Source: Lucinisca nassula
Lineage: Eukaryota; Mollusca; Bivalvia; Lucinida; Lucinidae
Direction: 5' to 3'
Length of the DNA: 64,000 nt
NCBI GenBank assembly: GCA_963580285.1
Contig: OY757010.1
Span: 213,188,138 to 213,252,137 of the forward strand
In this document: in pieces, positions 1 through 8,073 of the stretch
Layout: every line of letters begins with the position of its first letter
Position numbering within the stretch: position 1 is the stretch's first letter
Notes under the pieces: generated by a model
Told to the model about the DNA's origin: nothing
Database searches by the model: none
Seen by the model: the letters and a program-made list of their open reading frames with translations, nothing else
Translations under genes and position numbers: made by a program

Positions 1-2
1 TA

Positions 3-623
3 CCAAAATATCCTCATTGTGCTATTATATGTGGTCAAACTGGATGCGGGAAAACAGAGTTTGTCCTTGACCTTTTGGAAGAGGAATATCGTCAAGTATT
101 TAAACATATTGTTATACTTTGCCCAACCATTCAATGGAACAAGGCTTATAAAAATCGTGAGTGGATTGGTGATGTCAGGAAACCTAAAACAAAAAATATA
201 ACAATTGTTAATCCTATTGTTAATGGAGAAGAAAAACTACAAGAACTACTAAGAATGTTCTTTAATAAATATGCTGGTCATTCTACTCTCTACATTATTG
301 ATGATTGCAGTGCAACGAAAGAACTAACAAAGAAAAAAGATATGTTATCAGAATTAGCATTTTCTGGTAGGCATGCAGAACAATCAGTGTGGGTTATTTC
401 GCAGAGATATAATTCTGTGTTAAAAGATTTAAGAGAACAAACAAAATGGCTATGCATGTTCTACACAAAAGATAGAGATAGTTTTGAAAATTGTTTAAGA
501 GAGAATGATGTTATTCCAACTTTGGAAGAACGACAGAGAATAAAAGAAGAACTGAAAAAAAAGAAGCATCGTAAGTTAATTTTGAAGACTGACCAGCCTA
601 CTGGTTATTGGTTGGTTGATTGA
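3..623 (+). CDS. ATP: Polinton packaging ATPase (A32-like), 5' end outside window
   Basis: This is an open frame from the window edge to the TGA at 621-623, giving 206 residues with no true start inside the window; an apparent start at 75 is a TTG leucine codon within the frame. Walker A reads GQTGCGKT at fragment residues 11-18, and a hydrophobic strand ending in acidic residues (LYIIDD, about 96-101) is Walker B. Family knowledge: FtsK/HerA-type ATPases related to poxvirus A32 are a standard Polinton/Maverick gene and are thought to pump the genome into a capsid. Length suggests that only a few tens of N-terminal residues are missing. It leads a rightward gene series toward the integrase. 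Assignment rests on the motifs plus the neighbouring integrase and protein-primed polymerase. Confidence 0.88.
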   Translation, partial: PKYPHCAIICGQTGCGKTEFVLDLLEEEYRQVFKHIVILCPTIQWNKAYKNREWIGDVRKPKTKNITIVNPIVNGEEKLQELLRMFFNKYAGHSTLYIIDDCSATKELTKKKDMLSELAFSGRHAEQSVWVISQRYNSVLKDLREQTKWLCMFYTKDRDSFENCLRENDVIPTLEERQRIKEELKKKKHRKLILKTDQPTGYWLVD

Positions 624-634
624 TTATTTTTTTA

Positions 635-730
635 GCAATGATTAAGTAATGTTTATGCAATGATTAAGTAATGCTTATACAATGCTGTAGCAAATCTTAA
701 GTAATGCTTATGCAATGTTTTAAGTAAAAT
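635..730 (+). repeat. Short tandem repeat in the spacer after the ATPase gene
   Basis: Two near-identical 22-bp units (635-656 and 657-678, built on GCAATGATTAAGTAATG) are followed by two more degenerate units to about 730. The array fills most of the 124-bp spacer between the ATPase stop and the next start codon at 748, so it may be a promoter, a terminator or a slipped-strand expansion. Function is unknown. Confidence 0.7.
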
Positions 731-747
731 AGCAATACTAAAAAACA

Positions 748-1347
748 ATGCTGTTAGAAATATTATCAATCACTGCAATCTTATCAATAATCATAACAAA
801 CACTGCAATCTTATCAATAGTCGGATATGCGATGTTTTATTTTTTAAAAATAAAAAATAAATTACATAAAATAAAAATGAATGCTGAAGAATTATTACAA
901 GACATTGAATGTGAAAGCACAGAAAATAATGAACAAGAAACAAAACGTGAGCGATTATCAGCCATTGTTGCTGGTGGTGGTAGTAAGCAGTATCTTGGTA
1001 AAGACTTACAACTATCAGACATTGATACAATGACAGCAGAACAAATAAACAAACTTTACTGCAGATATGAAGCAAGATTGGGAGCAAGTATGACTAAGAC
1101 ATTGGGTAATTCTTTCATTAGCTTATACGTGATGGGTGTATCAAAGTATTTCAATGTTGTTAATCCACCTAAACTGATACAAGACTTAGAGGAAGACCCT
1201 TTTATCAATCACGCTTTGACAAGTTCGTGTTGTGAATTGTATTATAGATATGGAATGTACCTTGCTCCATTAACTGCAATGCTAACAACAGCAAGACATA
1301 TTGATTTTAATAAAAAAGAAAATATCTCCTTAGAAAAAAATGAGTGA
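748..1347 (+). CDS. Polinton-associated membrane protein of 199 residues, function unknown
   Basis: The frame starts at an ATG just after an A-rich leader. Residues 1-33 form one long hydrophobic stretch, probably a membrane anchor or signal anchor. A short charged linker (about 34-75) follows, with a Gly/Ser run at 76-79. The C-terminal part (about 95-190) looks like a compact domain with several Tyr and paired Cys residues, including the segment YRYGMYLAPLTAMLTTA. The stop codon overlaps the next start by 8 nt, so the two genes are probably expressed together. From memory, proteins with this type of C-terminal segment occur beside Polinton genes in cnidarian and molluscan genomes, but I cannot verify that here. 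A virion or membrane-related role is inference only. Confidence 0.7.
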   Translation: MLLEILSITAILSIIITNTAILSIVGYAMFYFLKIKNKLHKIKMNAEELLQDIECESTENNEQETKRERLSAIVAGGGSKQYLGKDLQLSDIDTMTAEQINKLYCRYEARLGASMTKTLGNSFISLYVMGVSKYFNVVNPPKLIQDLEEDPFINHALTSSCCELYYRYGMYLAPLTAMLTTARHIDFNKKENISLEKNE

Positions 1348-1690
1348 TACTGAAGTTAAAACAAAAGACCCAAGACGAGTAGTTGCTGGTAAGAAAGGTG
1401 CAGAAGCAAGAAAAAGAAATGCAGAATTAAGAAGAAAGGAGACTGAAACTATAAAGAAAGAAAACATGGAATTAAAATCTATAACAAAAGATGATGATGT
1501 CGGCTCTCCAAATTCACAGAATATAAATATATACAAAAATTATATACCATTATGCATAACAGTTGGAGTTGTTGGAATAGGATTGTATATGTACAAGTCT
1601 AAACAAGTTGTACCACAACAACAACCTATGATGCAACAACCTGCACCTATTATACAACAAAAAGAAATTGACCCATTTGAATTTAATTAA
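1340..1690 (+). CDS. Small basic protein with one membrane segment (116 residues)
   Basis: The start codon lies inside the end of the preceding gene (8-nt overlap in a different frame). The N-terminal ~45 residues are strongly basic and helical (Arg/Lys/Glu-rich, with AGKKGAEARKRNAELRRK). Residues ~70-86 (IPLCITVGVVGIGLYMY) form a single membrane segment. The C-terminus is Gln/Pro-rich. This layout resembles small viral membrane or DNA-binding minor virion proteins, but no specific family is recognised. It sits between the ATPase and the integrase, the part of Polintons that often carries minor structural genes. Confidence 0.65.
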   Translation: MSDTEVKTKDPRRVVAGKKGAEARKRNAELRRKETETIKKENMELKSITKDDDVGSPNSQNINIYKNYIPLCITVGVVGIGLYMYKSKQVVPQQQPMMQQPAPIIQQKEIDPFEFN

Positions 1691-1720
1691 TTTAAAAAAA
1701 TAATATTCTCATTAAAAAAA

Positions 1721-1957
1721 ATGACAACCTCAATAGACGGAAAACAAATTGCAAACATGTTATATCATGCTGGAGTGGAAACTGTATTAACTGTTGGATA
1801 TTCAGAATTAGGTAGAAAACTATTGAAAAGACCAGCACCAAAAGTAGATTTTAATATGACAGATATTGGTATGTTGTCCATTGATATATTACTTGCAATG
1901 GCAACAAAGGATATGCTTGTTAAGCAAGGTATTATTCCTGCAGATATTATGAAGTAA
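1721..1957 (+). CDS. Small hydrophobic Polinton protein (78 residues)
   Basis: The gene starts 30 nt after the previous stop, behind an A-run leader (CATTAAAAAAAATG). It is rich in Leu, Ile and Met, with a basic patch in the middle (GRKLLKRPAPK) and a hydrophobic segment near residues 48-63 (DIGMLSIDILLAMATK). The ORF is supported by position, a clean A-rich leader like its neighbours and the absence of any longer competing frame. No function is recognised. A minor virion or membrane role is possible from its place in the cluster. Confidence 0.6.
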   Translation: MTTSIDGKQIANMLYHAGVETVLTVGYSELGRKLLKRPAPKVDFNMTDIGMLSIDILLAMATKDMLVKQGIIPADIMK

Positions 1958-1989
1958 TTTTAATATTTTTTTTTTTTCATTATATAAAA

Positions 1990-2424
1990 ATGGCAAGTGC
2001 AGTAGCATTAATGGTTGGAGGAGCAATTACAAACGCCTTAGCCTTTTCAGGTAGTAATTATTTATTTTCACATATGGGTAGTAATAGTGATGAAGAGAGA
2101 AAACGACATGATAAAGCGATGGAACAATTAGAATCAGCAACAACTGCATGGAATGAGAAGAGAACACAAAGATTGGATTTTATTAATGAGCAACTGAAGA
2201 AGGAACATCATGCTGTGGATGAGTTCAGTGATGCTGACACTGCTATGAAACAATATTATTATATTACAGGAAAACAATTGCCAGATAATTTATCCACACC
2301 ATTACCACCAAAACCTACATTGAGTGATTTTTACACTCCATCAGAAGACCAGAAAAATAGAGAGATTGCATTTGTTGTTGGTGGTATGGCATTGACAGGA
2401 TTTGTTGCTTGGAAGTTGATGTAG
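1990..2424 (+). CDS. Polinton protein with terminal hydrophobic segments and a central coiled coil (144 residues)
   Basis: The start ATG follows TATATAAAA directly. Residues 1-28 are hydrophobic and small-residue rich (ALMVGGAITNALAF), residues ~32-78 are charged and predicted helical or coiled coil, a Pro-rich linker follows (~100-115), and the last ~20 residues form a second hydrophobic segment (FVVGGMALTGFVAWKLM). The layout suggests a bitopic or hairpin membrane protein or a membrane-active minor virion component. No annotated family is recognised, and function is inferred from context only. It ends 65 bp from a convergent gene at 2490. Confidence 0.65.
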   Translation: MASAVALMVGGAITNALAFSGSNYLFSHMGSNSDEERKRHDKAMEQLESATTAWNEKRTQRLDFINEQLKKEHHAVDEFSDADTAMKQYYYITGKQLPDNLSTPLPPKPTLSDFYTPSEDQKNREIAFVVGGMALTGFVAWKLM

Positions 2425-2489
2425 GTAAAAAAAAAAATTATTTTTTGACATAATCTTTCTTTGGAAAAACTAAATCATAAGCATGATAT

Positions 2490-2816
2490 TTATTTTTTTT
2501 TATTATTCTTACATGGTTTCAAACCAAGTGGTCTTACATAAAATGGTGGTTCTTTACCTTCTATCTTCTTTGTGAGATGTGCAGGACTCCATACTTCACC
2601 ATTGTCTTTGAGAGTTAAAATTACACTCACACCATTGTCTGTGTTAATTTCTCTGTAGTCGGTGATTGTATAAATGTTGTTGATTTCTAAATCAGTCCAT
2701 TTCTTTGTGTCAAATTGACTTTGTTCCTTTAACAGCTCTTCAAACTCTTCTTTTGTAGGTGTATAGTCATCATCAAGCAATTGTGCTATATTTTGCGTTT
2801 GTGCATTCTTTGACAT
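2490..2816 (-). CDS. Small hypothetical protein, possibly nucleic-acid binding (108 residues)
   Basis: The gene is on the minus strand and starts at the ATG ending at 2816, divergent from the integrase across a 38-bp promoter. The N-terminal ~40 residues are acidic and helical. The rest alternates strands and turns (NNIYTITDYREI, SVILTLKDNGEVWSP) and ends in a basic tail (GLKPCKNNKKK). The beta-rich core with Trp/Tyr residues and a basic end would suit an OB-fold-like single-strand-binding protein, but this is a guess from residue pattern. Similar short proteins beside Polinton integrases are a recollection, not a checked match. A convergent 65-bp AT-rich spacer separates it from the upstream rightward cluster. 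Confidence 0.65.
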   Translation of the reverse strand: MSKNAQTQNIAQLLDDDYTPTKEEFEELLKEQSQFDTKKWTDLEINNIYTITDYREINTDNGVSVILTLKDNGEVWSPAHLTKKIEGKEPPFYVRPLGLKPCKNNKKK

Positions 2817-2854
2817 CTTTTTATATATAAATATTTTTTCTTAAATATAAATAA
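2817..2854. promoter_or_regulatory. Divergent AT-rich promoter (108-residue gene / integrase)
   Basis: Only 38 bp separate the two start codons, all but a few of them A or T. TATATATAAA on the plus strand and TATTTATATATAAAAAG on the minus strand place TATA-like boxes within about 35 nt of both ATGs. The leaders must therefore be extremely short, a pattern repeated at the other genes of this element. Confidence 0.6.
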
Positions 2855-3754
2855 ATGGAGAAGATATACTATAGTCCAAAAGGTTTCTGGAAAGGACACT
2901 CAGCTGTTGGTAAGTTAGCAAAAGAAGCAAAGGTTAGTCAGAAACAAGCATTAGAGTTCTTAAAGAAACAAGCAGTATGGCAAATATATTTACCTGCACC
3001 TAAGAGAATAATAAGACCAAAATTTGATGTGTCTGCAGAGAATGAAGTTCATCAGGCTGATTTGTTGTTTTTACCTCACGATACTATTGGTAGGAAGACA
3101 TACAAGTATGCATTGACAGTGGTTGATGTTGGAACAAGATATAAAGAAGCCGAACCTTTGACGTCGAAAGATAGTAAAGAAGTTGCAAATGCTTTTGAGA
3201 AGATTTATAAAAGACATTTGAAGTATCCTAAACTATTGCAAGTTGATCCTGGTAGAGAATTTATGAGTTCCGTTTCAACTTTGATGGAAAAGCATAATAC
3301 CAAAATAAGAAGAGGTAGAAAAGAAATACACAGAGACCAAGGAATAGTAGAAAGATTTAATAGAACCTTAGCAGAAAGATTGTTTGGTTATCAGTATGCT
3401 AAAGAGATTGATACTAAAAAAAGAAACAGAGAATGGGTTAAGAGATTATCTGATGTTATTAAAGCATTAAATAAGGAGACGAAAAAACCTCCTCCAATTA
3501 TAACAAGAAAAGTTGATGCTGAAATTTGTCCTTATGTAAATGTTAGATATTTGTATCAACCTGGAGAATTAGAAGGTGGTGGAAAGAGAAGGGCTACTGA
3601 CCCAGTATGGTCTGTTGATATTCATAAGATTGACTATCATATTATAACGCAGGGAATAAGAGTTTATTATTTGAAATCTCCTGCACCTAAGAGAGGGTTT
3701 GTCAAAGAGGAATTACTTATTGTTCCGGCTGATACCCATACGCGTATGTCGTAA
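2855..3754 (+). CDS. INT: Polinton retroviral-type integrase (DDE, rve fold)
   Basis: This 299-residue protein has a helical N-terminal region (~1-45) followed by an RNase-H-like catalytic core. The acidic triad is visible as D69 (HQADLLFLP), D131 (LLQVDPGREF) and E166 (GIVERFNRTL), and the D131-E166 spacing is the canonical D,D35E of retroviral/Ginger-type integrases. A C-terminal strand-rich module (~245-290) may be an SH3- or chromo-like DNA-binding domain. In Polintons this enzyme inserts the linear element DNA into the host chromosome with a short target duplication. The triad is intact and there is no stop or frameshift, suggesting recent activity or recent insertion. The last 38 nt overlap the polymerase gene tail-to-tail. 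Confidence 0.93.
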   Translation: MEKIYYSPKGFWKGHSAVGKLAKEAKVSQKQALEFLKKQAVWQIYLPAPKRIIRPKFDVSAENEVHQADLLFLPHDTIGRKTYKYALTVVDVGTRYKEAEPLTSKDSKEVANAFEKIYKRHLKYPKLLQVDPGREFMSSVSTLMEKHNTKIRRGRKEIHRDQGIVERFNRTLAERLFGYQYAKEIDTKKRNREWVKRLSDVIKALNKETKKPPPIITRKVDAEICPYVNVRYLYQPGELEGGGKRRATDPVWSVDIHKIDYHIITQGIRVYYLKSPAPKRGFVKEELLIVPADTHTRMS

Positions 3755-6700
3755 TGCCATCGTCAGTTATGTATCTTTTTGTGTCTAAAGGAGAAAGTGA
3801 AGTCTTATTTACTTTTAATCCATATATGTTGTGATGCATTGAGCGTAGCATGTTCATTGAGTGTGTGTATTTCTTTTTGTTGAATAATGCATCTCTGTAG
3901 TTTTCAAAATTGATTTGTTTTTTGATTACATATTTTTTTGTTCCTTTCGCTTTTTTGATGACTTGTTCATCTGCTCTTAATACTGAATATAGTTTAGGAC
4001 GAAGACCAATATATTCTGATATTGGAACACCAGCACATTCATCCTTCATCTTACCTATGACCTTCTTGTTTGTTTCATCGTATAGTGGATGTTCTTTTGG
4101 ATAATCAGAGAAATCGTATTCATCTTTCATTTCAGACATATCTTTGTAAGCATCTTTGGTTTTGATATCTACTAATAAACTGTCTGTGTCGGTGTATAAC
4201 AAGGTGCAGTTATTACCATACTTCTTTTTCAATGTATTATAATACCAATCATACATAAGATGTTTTGATAAATCTAAAACACAGAAGCCAACATATATTG
4301 GTTTATTGAGAGTTAATCTTGTTTTATTCACTTGAATGGCAGATAACTCATTAGAGAACTTTATTCTACGATTGAAGTTTGGTTTGGCTATTATCTTGCG
4401 GATTTTTTCATTTTCACTGCCATCTGTTTTGACTAATTTAATATCAACTCTTTTACGTATGTTTTCCATTGTTTTGCCAAATACTGAGTTGTTCATAAGT
4501 TTAAAGAAATCTTTTTCAAATGTAGTCTTTGCTTTTTTACGTAATTCTGTATTCAGACGTATGTAAGGTTCCATCCAAGGTTTCTCATCAAATTCTAATA
4601 TTCTGTGTATTTTTGTTATTTTCATACCAAGTTGTTTGTATAGTCTTAAGTTTTTGTAATGTACTACATATTTCTTCTTATCCATTAGATTGGGGACAAG
4701 TTTTTCTGTTTTTAACATACTATTTTCAATTAGTTCATTTTGATAGTCGGATAACCATTCTTTTTTAATTGCTAATTTTTCAGGTGCAAGTGGATAGTCA
4801 TTATGTAGTTTATGTAAATGTTTGGGGTATTCTAAATCTACTTCATATATTCTTCCTCTACCTTTTTGTAATTTTGGAAGTTTTCCATCTATTAAATCTT
4901 TATTAGTTATCCATTTGAAACCACCAAATGGAAGTGGTTGGCTCATTGAATGACCATATAAATTATTTTCATCTAAATACATTATGTAATTGTCTTCTTC
5001 ATTTGGATTATAATCTGCTACATATTTATTGTTTGCTTTTGCGTGTCTTTTAGAAACCATACTTATTCCACCTCTCATTCCTTTTTCAATGAAAAGATGC
5101 ATATCCAAATCTGATAGAAGTTGTAATTCTATTTCTGTGTATTTTAGAAGAGCATCCCAAGATAGACCAGGTGCAGTGTAGTAATGTAGAGGGTCAAGTT
5201 TATAGTTATTCATACAGGTTTCTCTAAACTTTTGAAAAACATCTGCAAGTAAGAGAACATCTGTTTTGAGATATAAATCATGATAATCACCAAGTGTTTT
5301 ACAGTTAAATTGTTTCCATACTTTTTGAGCGTGTTCATAGTCTTTTTGTTTGATACTTTCATCTGTAAGACTGCTGTAGAATTTGTCTATGGGTGGTAGT
5401 TGTGTTTCATCAAATCTATCAAAACTATCAATGTATTCATATGGATAGATACCTTTACGAGCAAGAAGATGTGAGTTAGTTGTATGTTTTACAGTTAATG
5501 GTAAGTCTGATTTGTTGAGTTTTTTATATCTTGTATTGTGACATTTTTTACATTTCGCTGTTAATAACCAATTTTCATTGATGTTTATTTCTTCTGTACC
5601 TTTACATTTTTCACATTCTGTCTTTACACCAATTGCTCCATCTACCAACTTTTCAAGAGAGGAAGCCATAAATTGAAAACTGTCTAAGAATTTCAGTTGT
5701 CCAATACTGAATGAGATGAATTTCTCTGAATTATTTGCAATACAAGTAATGTTTCCACTTGCTTTGTGTATTTTCTGCATTATTAGATGGCTATCATAAC
5801 CTTTTAAGTTGTGGAAGATAACTGGAATTTTGGTTTTATTTGGTTTGATTGCAAGTTTGAGATTACAGGATTTGTGTGCTGGTCCTCTATATTCTCCTGT
5901 GAAATGACAGTGGTCTTTTACTTTTGGATTCTTTTCATTATTAATTTCTTTTTCACATATCCAACAATGGGTAGCATTTTCATAATCTTGTATGTTCTGT
6001 TCTGTTGGCATTATTAATGGTTTAGGATGTCTAAAGATGTTGTTGATGTTATTCACTTCACATTTTAAATGATTTAGAAAAACCTCTGCAACATCTTCAC
6101 CTCTGTATATTACTGGTTTGTCTGCTTTACCATCATATCTAACAACTTGATATCCAAATCCACACGCTTCGTGTTCGCTTGTTATTTCTGATTTATCTCC
6201 TTTTTGTTGTGATTTGGGTTTGATTTGTGCTTCAAAGTCAGCATAGATAACATATGGAACGGGCATTTGATTTTGATGGTTTTTAAACTTGATAAGACCT
6301 TTTGATGGCATTTCTATTCGCATTGGAGATTTATTTATGCCTTCACAGTCTTCTTTATGTTTGATTAGTAGGTCTTCTCTTGTAAAACCATAAAGACATC
6401 TATCACAGAAATGTGTTTTATGTTTGTGTTTATTGTTCTGATTGTAAAGTAATCTATTAAGGTTTTTAATAAAACAGTAGTGATATTTTGTTTTTGACTC
6501 ATCAGGAGGATAGTCATCAGGATTATAATCTTCATCTATCATTTCTTCTTCACTATCATCAATTTCCTCTTCAACATCTTCAGTTATCAAAAGCAGATTA
6601 ATTCGTTCTTTATCATTTGGTTGATTTGAAATATGATATGGAAATATAGTAAGTTTCTCTGTCTTTTTTGTTAATGTGTATCCATAAACATTGATTGCTA

Positions 6701-7577
6701 TATTGTTTTGTTTCTCAACTTTTGGTATTTGTGAGATTGGTGTGGGAAAGTCTATTCCTTCCATATTTAATGTGCCTAAATATTTACGATAACTTGATAA
6801 CTTACTTGGATTGTTTTTGTTTGGGTATTTAGAAGCAAGTATATGCCATTCTAAACATCTATCATCATCATTTGATAAATTAATTATTGCTTTTTTATTT
6901 GCTATTGCACTTGGAAGAGAAATATACGAAGAACCTTTGAGTGGTTCATATTTTGCTATATTAAGATAAAGTTTGATACAATGGTCAATTTCTAAACCCG
7001 TTGCGGTATTTGTGAATTTTTCAATCCATGTTTGTATATAAGTTGTTTGTTTGTTATAGTTTTCATCTAAATTATTTCCATCAAGAACTGCACATTGTTC
7101 TCCTAGTGATGCACCGGTAACTTCTTTTCTTTCACCATTAAGTTCATCTTTAAAAAACTTTATAGATAACCCAATTGAAAATTTAATACCATTGTATTCT
7201 TTAATGTTTTCATTAATTTTATCTATAATGACAGATTTTTTATCATTAAACAAAATATTTGGGTCTTTATATTTATGAGCATCTATTTCATACGCTTTGA
7301 AGTAATTGCATAATGGTTTATCAACCAGTTTCAGAACATTTTTCTCTTTAGTATCTTCATCATTAATTTTTTCACTTGTTTTAACAGCATTTTGTTGCTG
7401 TCGTTTTCTTATCTTTTTATCTCTACGTCTTTTACGCAGATTTTCCAATGTAGAAGTTTGTTGTAGTGCATCACTCTTCTGTTTCTCAATATCTAAGGAT
7501 TTAAGACCCTTGTCTAAAGCCTCATCACTAATTCTTCCTTCACTATGCAATTGTATTAGTCTCTCTACAGAACTCAT
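3717..7577 (-). CDS. PolB: Protein-primed family-B DNA polymerase of a Polinton
   Basis: I take the ATG ending at 7577 as the start (1,286 residues). The open frame runs 52 codons further, but that extension overlaps the opposite-strand gene and lacks conserved content. A basic N-terminus (~45-62) comes first. A Cys2-His-Cys finger (C391, C394, H407, C411) follows. Exonuclease motifs are ExoI DFE at 447-449, ExoII HNLKGYDS at 589-596 and ExoIII YLKTD at 769-773. An endonuclease-VII-like Cys/His cluster (C538, C541, DHCH at 555-558, H568, C571) sits between ExoI and ExoII, and a second CxxC pair set at 655-679. Polymerase motifs are A (YLDENNLYG, D869), B (KLMNNSVFGK, 1026-1035) and C (YTDTDS, D1130/D1132). 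All key residues are present. The enzyme replicates the linear element from terminal-protein primers. It is encoded opposite to the integrase. Confidence 0.94.
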   Translation of the reverse strand: MSSVERLIQLHSEGRISDEALDKGLKSLDIEKQKSDALQQTSTLENLRKRRRDKKIRKRQQQNAVKTSEKINDEDTKEKNVLKLVDKPLCNYFKAYEIDAHKYKDPNILFNDKKSVIIDKINENIKEYNGIKFSIGLSIKFFKDELNGERKEVTGASLGEQCAVLDGNNLDENYNKQTTYIQTWIEKFTNTATGLEIDHCIKLYLNIAKYEPLKGSSYISLPSAIANKKAIINLSNDDDRCLEWHILASKYPNKNNPSKLSSYRKYLGTLNMEGIDFPTPISQIPKVEKQNNIAINVYGYTLTKKTEKLTIFPYHISNQPNDKERINLLLITEDVEEEIDDSEEEMIDEDYNPDDYPPDESKTKYHYCFIKNLNRLLYNQNNKHKHKTHFCDRCLYGFTREDLLIKHKEDCEGINKSPMRIEMPSKGLIKFKNHQNQMPVPYVIYADFEAQIKPKSQQKGDKSEITSEHEACGFGYQVVRYDGKADKPVIYRGEDVAEVFLNHLKCEVNNINNIFRHPKPLIMPTEQNIQDYENATHCWICEKEINNEKNPKVKDHCHFTGEYRGPAHKSCNLKLAIKPNKTKIPVIFHNLKGYDSHLIMQKIHKASGNITCIANNSEKFISFSIGQLKFLDSFQFMASSLEKLVDGAIGVKTECEKCKGTEEININENWLLTAKCKKCHNTRYKKLNKSDLPLTVKHTTNSHLLARKGIYPYEYIDSFDRFDETQLPPIDKFYSSLTDESIKQKDYEHAQKVWKQFNCKTLGDYHDLYLKTDVLLLADVFQKFRETCMNNYKLDPLHYYTAPGLSWDALLKYTEIELQLLSDLDMHLFIEKGMRGGISMVSKRHAKANNKYVADYNPNEEDNYIMYLDENNLYGHSMSQPLPFGGFKWITNKDLIDGKLPKLQKGRGRIYEVDLEYPKHLHKLHNDYPLAPEKLAIKKEWLSDYQNELIENSMLKTEKLVPNLMDKKKYVVHYKNLRLYKQLGMKITKIHRILEFDEKPWMEPYIRLNTELRKKAKTTFEKDFFKLMNNSVFGKTMENIRKRVDIKLVKTDGSENEKIRKIIAKPNFNRRIKFSNELSAIQVNKTRLTLNKPIYVGFCVLDLSKHLMYDWYYNTLKKKYGNNCTLLYTDTDSLLVDIKTKDAYKDMSEMKDEYDFSDYPKEHPLYDETNKKVIGKMKDECAGVPISEYIGLRPKLYSVLRADEQVIKKAKGTKKYVIKKQINFENYRDALFNKKKYTHSMNMLRSMHHNIYGLKVNKTSLSPLDTKRYITDDGITTYAYGYQPEQ

Positions 7578-7629
7578 TTTTTTGTTTTCTTTTAAACTAT
7601 AAAAAACAATTTTAAATATAATAATAAAA
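7578..7629. promoter_or_regulatory. Divergent AT-rich promoter (polymerase / zinc-binding gene)
   Basis: A 52-bp spacer separates the polymerase start on the minus strand from the small plus-strand gene at 7630. It is almost entirely A and T, with AAATATAATAATAAAA before the plus-strand ATG and TATA-like and A-run sequence before the minus-strand ATG. It mirrors the 2817-2854 spacer, supporting a common promoter style. Confidence 0.55.
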
Positions 7630-8059
7630 ATGGATATAGAAAAAGCAAAGATGCAAAATATATGTGCTATGTTGCCGTTAGGTTCAAATAAACCATGTAA
7701 AAACAAATCAGTAAAGCATTCTATATACTGCAAGGCTCATAATTTTATTATAAAACATAACAAAAGTAAAGTAGTGAAATGTTTACAATGTGGTAAAGGT
7801 ACTACAGCAAAATATCAAATCTGTGATAAGTGTGGTGGAAAGAATTTTAGAGAAAAACAGAGATATTTTAACTCTATAAAACCTTTTAAGCAGGAAATTG
7901 CAAGATTGAGTATGATAGAGTGTTGAGGATGATTCAGGACTGAAAGAGAACATACATTCAAAACATTCAAAACTGAGTGAAAGTGAGAGAAAGAAACTTA
8001 TTGAGGAAGGTAAGGCTCAAGCGAAGAATGAAATGAAAAAAAAGATAGAAAATGCTTGA
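7630..8059 (+). pseudogene. Small Cys-rich zinc-binding Polinton protein with apparent frameshift
   Basis: The 98-codon frame 7630-7926 encodes a basic protein with an N-terminal Cys/His set (CKNK ... YCKAH, residues ~23-38) and a clear zinc ribbon (CLQCG ... CDKCG, residues ~57-75). It stops at 7924-7926. Immediately after, the +1 frame is open to a TGA at 8057-8059 and reads as a Lys/Glu-rich helical tail, as expected if one base was gained or lost near 7921-7925. An AATAAA at 8068-8073 follows. The first frame alone may still be functional. Family is not recognised. A role in transcription or DNA binding is inferred only from the zinc ribbon. This is the last coding sequence before host-type repeats. 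Confidence 0.6.
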
Positions 8060-8067
8060 TTTTATTC

Positions 8068-8073
8068 AATAAA
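8068..8073 (+). promoter_or_regulatory. Possible polyadenylation signal
   Basis: An AATAAA hexamer lies 9 nt after the downstream stop of the zinc-binding gene, in a suitable position for 3'-end formation. Confidence 0.4.

Noticed and set aside
7578..7733. N-terminal extension of the polymerase frame by 52 codons
   Set aside because: It overlaps the divergent zinc-binding gene and its promoter, is hydrophobic without conserved content, and a well-placed ATG exists at 7577.
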